A program made the position numbers and the translations under genes. A stretch of DNA of 25,893 nucleotides from an uncultured Mycoplasmatota bacterium. Lineage in GTDB: Bacteria; Bacillota_I; Bacilli_A; RF39; UBA660. Position 1 is the stretch's first letter; each line of letters starts with the position of its first letter. Positions 21,958 to 25,893 of this stretch are shown here, piece by piece. The notes under the pieces were generated by a model. It worked only from the letters and a program-made list of their open reading frames with translations, did no database searches and was not told the DNA's origin. The stretch covers positions 1-25,893 of the forward strand of contig URYZ01000009.1 of the NCBI GenBank assembly GCA_900552235.1, written 5' to 3'.

Positions 21958-21986
21958 TTGTTAATTAAAATAATATATGATAAAAT
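21958..21986 (+). promoter_or_regulatory. Promoter of the surface-protein gene at 22013
   Basis: TTGTTA (21958-21963), 17 bp, TAAAAT (21981-21986), with TGA directly before the -10. Confidence 0.65.
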
Positions 21987-22012
21987 AAATATGATAATAA
22001 GGACGTGATTAT

Positions 22013-23149
22013 ATGAATAAGAATATGAACATATTAAAAGTAGCAATAACTTCTGTTTTATCATTTGCTTTAATTATAGGGGTTACTTATGCATTAATTA
22101 AATTTAATTTTGTAGGTAATAAAGATAATACCATTTTAGTCGGAGGATTAAAATTTAATTATAATGAAACATCTTCTAGTATGACTATAACAAATAATGA
22201 TATTTTAAGTAATACAGAAGGTATGAAAAGTGATAATTATTTTGATTTTAACGTAAGTTTAGAAAAACAAACAACAACAGGAGTATCTTATAATATATTA
22301 TTAACAAGTGATAATACAAATAATTTAAGTAATATAAAAGCTTACTTAACTGAAGTTAAAAATAATACAGAAACAAAATTAATAGATCCAACAACATTAA
22401 ATAACTTAACAAAAGTAAATAATAATATGAAACTATATAGTGATATAATAGATCCAAACAAAACTAAATATTATAGATTAAGATTATGGGTAGATGAAAA
22501 TTTTGGAAGTTCACAAACAACATCTGTAAATGGTAATACTTCAACTGGTACAATAACAGGTTTTACCTTCAAATTCGTAGTAAGTATTGGAGTAGATAAT
22601 ACTAATACAGAGCATTATAATATTACTAATATGGCACAAAATGGTAGTTTTGAAAATACAGGTTGGAATACTTCAACTAATGCAGTATATGATTCTTCAA
22701 TTAAAAAATATGGTAATTATTCATTAAAAGTAATAGGTAATACATCAGCAAGAGAAATAACTGTTAGTGCCAAAACTACAATGGCTCTTGATAATACGCA
22801 TAAATATTATGTAAGATATGAAATATATCATACAGGATCAAGCGGAACAGCAGGCTTTTATTGGCCGATTGATGAACCATACTTTTTTGAAGGAGTTGAT
22901 TTATCTACTGCTAATAAGTGGAATGTAGTGTCAAAAGTAAATAATAGGTCGTCTTTTAGTACTACTTCTTCTACCTCTTATAGAGTTGATTATAACAATA
23001 ATAATTCAGCAGGAGTTTTATACTTTGATGGCTTGATGGTGGTGGATTTAACTGAAACTTTTGGTGCAGGAAATGAAAAATCTAAAGAGTGGTGTGATAT
23101 TAATATACCTTTCTTTGAAGGAACAATGGATGTTATAATAAATAATTAA
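22013..23149 (+). CDS. Secreted or membrane-anchored surface protein with lectin-like C-terminal domain
   Basis: A 378-aa protein. Residues about 8-28 are a hydrophobic signal or anchor (VLSFALIIGVTYALI), like the start of TasA/camelysin-type and pseudopilin-like surface proteins. Residues 40-200 are Asn/Thr-rich strands, with a repeated DN-T pattern. Residues about 205-375 (MAQNGSFENTGWN, then SLKVIG, YYVRYEIY, VLYFDGLMVVDLTETFGAGN, then WCDINIPFFEGT) resemble carbohydrate-binding-module jelly rolls found in phage tail and adhesin proteins. It has its own promoter, an AAGGACG Shine-Dalgarno and a terminator, so it is a single-gene unit. Like the surface gene at 7405, it lacks LPXTG and seems to rely on its N-terminal anchor. 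The ligand is unknown. Confidence 0.75.
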   Translation: MNKNMNILKVAITSVLSFALIIGVTYALIKFNFVGNKDNTILVGGLKFNYNETSSSMTITNNDILSNTEGMKSDNYFDFNVSLEKQTTTGVSYNILLTSDNTNNLSNIKAYLTEVKNNTETKLIDPTTLNNLTKVNNNMKLYSDIIDPNKTKYYRLRLWVDENFGSSQTTSVNGNTSTGTITGFTFKFVVSIGVDNTNTEHYNITNMAQNGSFENTGWNTSTNAVYDSSIKKYGNYSLKVIGNTSAREITVSAKTTMALDNTHKYYVRYEIYHTGSSGTAGFYWPIDEPYFFEGVDLSTANKWNVVSKVNNRSSFSTTSSTSYRVDYNNNNSAGVLYFDGLMVVDLTETFGAGNEKSKEWCDINIPFFEGTMDVIINN

Positions 23150-23176
23150 ACATAAGAATTTCTTATGTTTTTTCTT
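23148..23176 (+). terminator. Terminator after the surface protein
   Basis: AAACATAAGAA (23148-23158) and TTCTTATGTTT (23160-23170), 11 pairs around a single T (in practice a shorter stem with a small loop), then T-rich. Confidence 0.8.
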
Positions 23177-23238
23177 TTTCGACAAAAATAGATAAACATA
23201 TTTTATAAAATAAAGTTATGAAAAGGAAGATGAAGTTT

Positions 23239-23706
23239 ATGAAATTTAAATTTTTAATACCGATATGTTTTTCTATTTTAATTGGATTTTTATTTGGAAA
23301 AGTTATTTTTTCTAATTATGATAATTCTAATACTTTAAAAGCATTTAATGAAGGAGAAAAAGTTTATTTTATTGAGATAGCAAGTTCTCCTTCTAAAGAT
23401 AGTTTAACTAGTATTAATTCATATGAAAGTTATCTATGTTTATTAGAAAACGATACTTATTATTTATATGGAGGAATTAGTAAAAATAAAGATACTGCTG
23501 AGTATATAAAAACATCTTATGAAGATAAAAAATTTAAATCTAAGATTGTTGTAAAGTATATTAATGATAAGATATTTATTAATCTTTTAAATGAATATGA
23601 TAAAGTAGCTAAGATAAGTTCTAATGCTAATGATTTATTTACTATAGAAAAAATAGTTATATCTAATTATAAGGAAACAGTGTTACAAAATGACTCTAAC
23701 AATTAA
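23239..23706 (+). CDS. Membrane-anchored SPOR-like protein
   Basis: A 155-aa protein with an N-terminal membrane segment (about 5-22, FLIPICFSILIGFLFGKVIF) and an extracellular domain. The domain pattern KVYFIEIASSPSKDS, then YESYLCLLENDTYYLYGGIS, then KDTAEYIKTSY matches the two strand-helix repeats of SPOR domains, which bind denuded septal glycan. I take the ATG at 23239 because GGAAG at 23225-23229 is its Shine-Dalgarno; in-frame ATGs at 23218 and 23230 precede or overlap it. It overlaps radC by 17 bp. Position before radC and mreC suggests a cell-envelope or division role. The SPOR call rests on pattern only. Confidence 0.65.
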   Translation: MKFKFLIPICFSILIGFLFGKVIFSNYDNSNTLKAFNEGEKVYFIEIASSPSKDSLTSINSYESYLCLLENDTYYLYGGISKNKDTAEYIKTSYEDKKFKSKIVVKYINDKIFINLLNEYDKVAKISSNANDLFTIEKIVISNYKETVLQNDSNN

Positions 23707-24397
23707 AGATATTCCACCTTTAGAAAGACCTAGAGAAAGATTAGTTACATATGGAAGTGAAACTTTATCAAATATTGAATTATTATCAATTATTTTAAAA
23801 ACAGGCACTAAAGGTGAAAGTGTATATGAATTATCTAAAAGACTTTTAAAAGAACTAGGATCAATTTATAATTTAAAAAACACTAATAAAGAAATACTTA
23901 CTAAAATAAAAGGAATAGGTACTGCTAAAGCAGTAGAATTACTTGCTACAGTAGAACTAGGTAAAAGAATATTTATAAATAATATTAATGATTCTAAAAC
24001 TAAATATAATAATTCTAAAATAATATACGAAAACAATAAACATTTATTTTTAGATAAAAAACAAGAATATTTTTATTGTTTATATTTAAATGAAAAAAAA
24101 GAATTAATAGAAAGGAAGTTATTGTTTATGGGAACAGTTAATAAGTCACTTGTTCATCCAAGAGAAATATTTAAGGAGGCATACCTTCTTTCAGCATCCT
24201 CAATTATATGTATGCATAATCATCCAAGTGGGAATCCAAATCCCAGTACTGATGATATTGTTTTAACATCTTCTTTATTAGAAATAGGCAAAATTCAAAA
24301 AATACCTATCGTAGATCATATAATATTTGGTAGCAATAGTTATTATAGTTTTTATGAAAATAATAACTTAGAAAGGAAGATTTATGAAAAAGTATAA
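23690..24397 (+). CDS. radC: RadC/JAB-domain protein
   Basis: A 235-aa protein. It has an N-terminal helical region, a helix-hairpin-helix (IKGIGTAKAVELLA at 73-86), then a JAMM/JAB metal site HNHPSGNPNPSTDD with His176, His178, Ser186 and Asp189 in the required spacing. The family was once tied to DNA repair; that role is now doubted and the true substrate is unknown. The start overlaps the previous gene, and mreC overlaps its end by 14 bp, so all are in one operon. The radC-mreC adjacency is common in Firmicutes. Confidence 0.95.
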   Translation: MTLTIKDIPPLERPRERLVTYGSETLSNIELLSIILKTGTKGESVYELSKRLLKELGSIYNLKNTNKEILTKIKGIGTAKAVELLATVELGKRIFINNINDSKTKYNNSKIIYENNKHLFLDKKQEYFYCLYLNEKKELIERKLLFMGTVNKSLVHPREIFKEAYLLSASSIICMHNHPSGNPNPSTDDIVLTSSLLEIGKIQKIPIVDHIIFGSNSYYSFYENNNLERKIYEKV

Positions 24398-25172
24398 AAA
24401 AAATAATTATCTTAAAATAATCATTTCTTTATTAATCATATCTTTTCTTTCTTTTTCTTTACTAAAAAATTATGTTCCTTTAGCTAAGATTAATTATTAT
24501 TTTTCTTATCCATATTTATTTATAAAAAATACATGTGATAATTTTAAATCTTCTAAAAAGTTAAATAAAGAAAATAAAATATTAAAAGAAAATCTTGAAA
24601 TATTAAAAATAAAAGAAAGTCAAAATAATAGTTTACTTTCTAATATTAATGAATTAAAAAATTTACTTGAACTTAAAAATATATATTCTTCTTATAATAT
24701 TATTAATTCTACAGTAATAGAAAGAAATAAATTATATTTTTTTAATAATTTTACAATAGATAAAGGACTTGATTTTAATTTAAAAGAAAATATGGCTGTT
24801 GTAAATAGTAATGGTTTAATTGGAATAATAGATAAAGTATATAAAAACTATTCAATTGTAAAACTAATTACTACTTCAAATGATAATAAAATATCAGTTA
24901 AAATAAAAAAAGATAACACATATCTTTATGGTACAATAACATCTTATAAAGATAATTTATTTTTACTTGAAGGTATAACTAATTACCAAGATATATCTTT
25001 AAATAGTGATGTTTTAACAACCGGGTATGGGGTGTTTCCTAGTGACATACTAATAGGTAAAGTAACAAAAATAGAAGAGAACAAATATAATACAAGTAAA
25101 ATTATATATGTAAAAAGTAATGTTAATTTCAATGAAATAAATTATGTAAGTATTTTAGGTAATAATTTATGA
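24384..25172 (+). CDS. mreC: Rod shape-determining protein MreC
   Basis: A 262-aa bitopic membrane protein of the elongation complex, linking MreB to the extracellular cell-wall synthases. It has a single N-terminal membrane helix (about 10-28), a coiled-coil stalk (about 45-92, Lys/Glu/Leu-rich) and a beta-rich extracellular domain with NSTVIERN, MAVVNSNGLIGIIDKVYKNY and DVLTTGYGVFPSDILIGKV, all MreC hallmarks. GAAAGGAAG precedes the ATG. It overlaps the mreD remnant by 4 bp, as expected for an mreC-mreD pair. Confidence 0.95.
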   Translation: MKKYKKNNYLKIIISLLIISFLSFSLLKNYVPLAKINYYFSYPYLFIKNTCDNFKSSKKLNKENKILKENLEILKIKESQNNSLLSNINELKNLLELKNIYSSYNIINSTVIERNKLYFFNNFTIDKGLDFNLKENMAVVNSNGLIGIIDKVYKNYSIVKLITTSNDNKISVKIKKDNTYLYGTITSYKDNLFLLEGITNYQDISLNSDVLTTGYGVFPSDILIGKVTKIEENKYNTSKIIYVKSNVNFNEINYVSILGNNL

Positions 25173-25435
25173 AAGTATTTCTTTTTCTTTTATTTACTTT
25201 TTTCTTGGACATTACTTTTAACTTATATATAAATATTAACTTATTATATCCTATGTTTACTTTATCATCTTTAATAATATTATATTTTCTTATAAAAAAT
25301 AAAAATAATTATAATAAAGAGGACACACATAAAAAGAAAAATATTCCATATAGAAGTGACAGGTATGACGATGACTTCAATTGGGATAGCTTATATGCAA
25401 ATTATAAAGAGATTAGTGCTACTTCAAATGTATAG
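25169..25435 (+). CDS. Truncated MreD with a foreign C-terminus
   Basis: Starts as ATGA overlapping mreC, where mreD is expected. Residues 1-50 carry two hydrophobic segments typical of the MreD start (FLFLLFTFFLDITFNLY, YPMFTLSSLIILYFLI). After about residue 50 (near 25318) the chain changes to a charged hydrophilic tail (THKKKNIPYRSDRYDDDFNW and onward) unlike any membrane protein. It ends at 88 aa, while MreD is usually about 160-170 aa with five or more helices. A terminator and oriT-like hairpins follow. The simplest reading is that a mobilizable element inserted in mreD and supplied the new end; the precise junction cannot be seen. Confidence 0.6.
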   Translation: MKVFLFLLFTFFLDITFNLYININLLYPMFTLSSLIILYFLIKNKNNYNKEDTHKKKNIPYRSDRYDDDFNWDSLYANYKEISATSNV

Positions 25436-25446
25436 CTAATCTCTTT
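25406..25446 (+). terminator. Hairpin around the stop codon of the truncated ORF
   Basis: AAAGAGATTAG (25406-25416) and CTAATCTCTTT (25436-25446), 11 perfect pairs, with the TAG stop in the loop. The following T run is short. Confidence 0.65.
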
Positions 25447-25454
25447 TAATTTGC

Positions 25455-25591
25455 CTAAAAAACTATGAATAGTTTTTTAGCAATCCAAAATAAAAAAGTG
25501 AATTTTTATTTTGGATTGAATGGGGTGTGGGGTGATGCCCTGCCACACGAAACACTTTTTGAAGCAGTAAGCTAAAAAAGTGTTTCGTGTG
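25455..25591 (+). other. Hairpin cluster upstream of the relaxase, possible oriT
   Basis: Four strong inverted repeats stand in a row: CTAAAAAACTAT (25455-25480), CAATCCAAAATAAAAA (25481-25518), GTGTGG/CCACAC (25525-25548) and CACACGAAACACTTTTT (25544-25591). The third and fourth share bases 25544-25548, so they cannot form together. Dense hairpins immediately upstream of a MobV gene are the usual place for its nick region. No nick site can be named. Confidence 0.55.
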
Positions 25592-25689
25592 TTACAAGAC
25601 AATTAAAAAAGATCAGAATTTAAGAAATAAATATGTCTTATTAGCTAGTAGCACAAGAGAGAAACTAGCTGAAGCAAAGAAGGTTAGAA

Positions 25690-25893
25690 ATGAGTTATGC
25701 AATAATAAGAAACACAAAATACAAAAGAGAAAATCTAAAGGGAATATTTAGACACAACGAAAGAAGAAACAGAAATTATTCAAATAATAATATAGATAAA
25801 GAAAAATCATATTTAAATTATTCATTAAAAGAGCCACAATATAGTTATGAAAAAGAATTTGAGAGAATAAGAAAAGAATATAATTTAAAAGGT
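25690..25893 (+). CDS. MobV-family relaxase (Mob/Pre), N-terminal part
   Basis: The window ends after 68 codons. The start MSYAIIRNTKYKRENLKGIF, then RHNERRNRNYSN, then a DKEKSYLNY stretch, is the distinctive N-terminus of MobV/Pre relaxases, which nick oriT and lead plasmid or IME transfer. The catalytic His motif lies beyond the window. AGAAGG is 7 bases before the ATG. A stretch of hairpins precedes it. This marks the left part of an integrative mobilizable element. Confidence 0.88.
   Translation, partial: MSYAIIRNTKYKRENLKGIFRHNERRNRNYSNNNIDKEKSYLNYSLKEPQYSYEKEFERIRKEYNLKG

Noticed and set aside
25587..25751. 54-codon Lys-rich frame overlapping the start of mobV
   Set aside because: It starts with GTG inside a hairpin arm, has no Shine-Dalgarno and overlaps a certain coding region; it may be chance.

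Overview
The window comes from a very AT-rich, low-G+C Gram-positive bacterium that uses the standard code: TGA is a stop (for example at the end of the ORF before argS) and Trp is TGG. A delta subunit of RNA polymerase (rpoE), an RNase R, MreC, a sporulation signal protein (SpoIIR) and compact Bacilli-style operons point to an uncultured, probably gut-dwelling, member of the Bacilli (Erysipelotrichia/RF39-like). This placement is inference from gene content.

Layout. 1-347: tail of a gene resembling a DUF1016/YhcG nuclease C-terminus, a small hairpin and apparently empty DNA. 348-2264 (-): class A penicillin-binding protein. 2398-7272 (+): housekeeping operon of a DUF1934-like ORF, argS, rpoE, prfA, prmC and spoIIR. 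7336-9288: large surface protein whose promoter spacer holds a run of eight G residues, and whose C-terminus looks like the variable region of a diversity-generating retroelement (DGR) target, with a hairpin spanning the stop codon. No reverse transcriptase or template repeat is visible in the window. 9289-10329: about 1 kb with no intact gene. It holds a decayed MutS-domain-I-like ORF, six related palindromes with covarying arms and a 91-bp direct repeat. 10330-13536: secreted non-specific nuclease, then a metal-resistance pair (CadC-like repressor and Zn/Cd/Pb P-type ATPase) with an operator in the promoter spacer. 13582-18107: cupin protein, a 40-aa basic ORF on the minus strand, a membrane-anchored glucosaminidase-like protein, a frameshifted ASCH gene, a protein with two RpoA-CTD-like domains, and a U32 protein. 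18110-20305 (-): RNase R, convergent with the U32 gene and sharing a terminator inside both coding ends. 20485-20575: tRNA-Ser(GCT). 20617-20958: a candidate type I toxin-antitoxin locus. 21040-23149: M23 peptidase and a surface protein with a lectin-like C-terminus. 23239-25435: SPOR-like protein, radC, mreC and an mreD that appears cut short. 25406-25893: a cluster of strong hairpins resembling an oriT, and the start of a MobV relaxase, so a mobilizable element seems to begin here, inserted in mreD.

How the parts relate. The first operon and the mre/radC cluster are ordinary core genes for translation, sporulation signalling and cell shape. Accessory material sits between them: an apparently phase-variable and hypervariable surface display gene with decayed neighbours and repeats, cell-wall hydrolases, metal defence, a possible toxin-antitoxin pair and an integrated mobilizable element. 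A recurring local habit is a terminator-like hairpin whose 3' arm is also the Shine-Dalgarno sequence of the next gene (before spoIIR, the cupin gene and the M23 gene).
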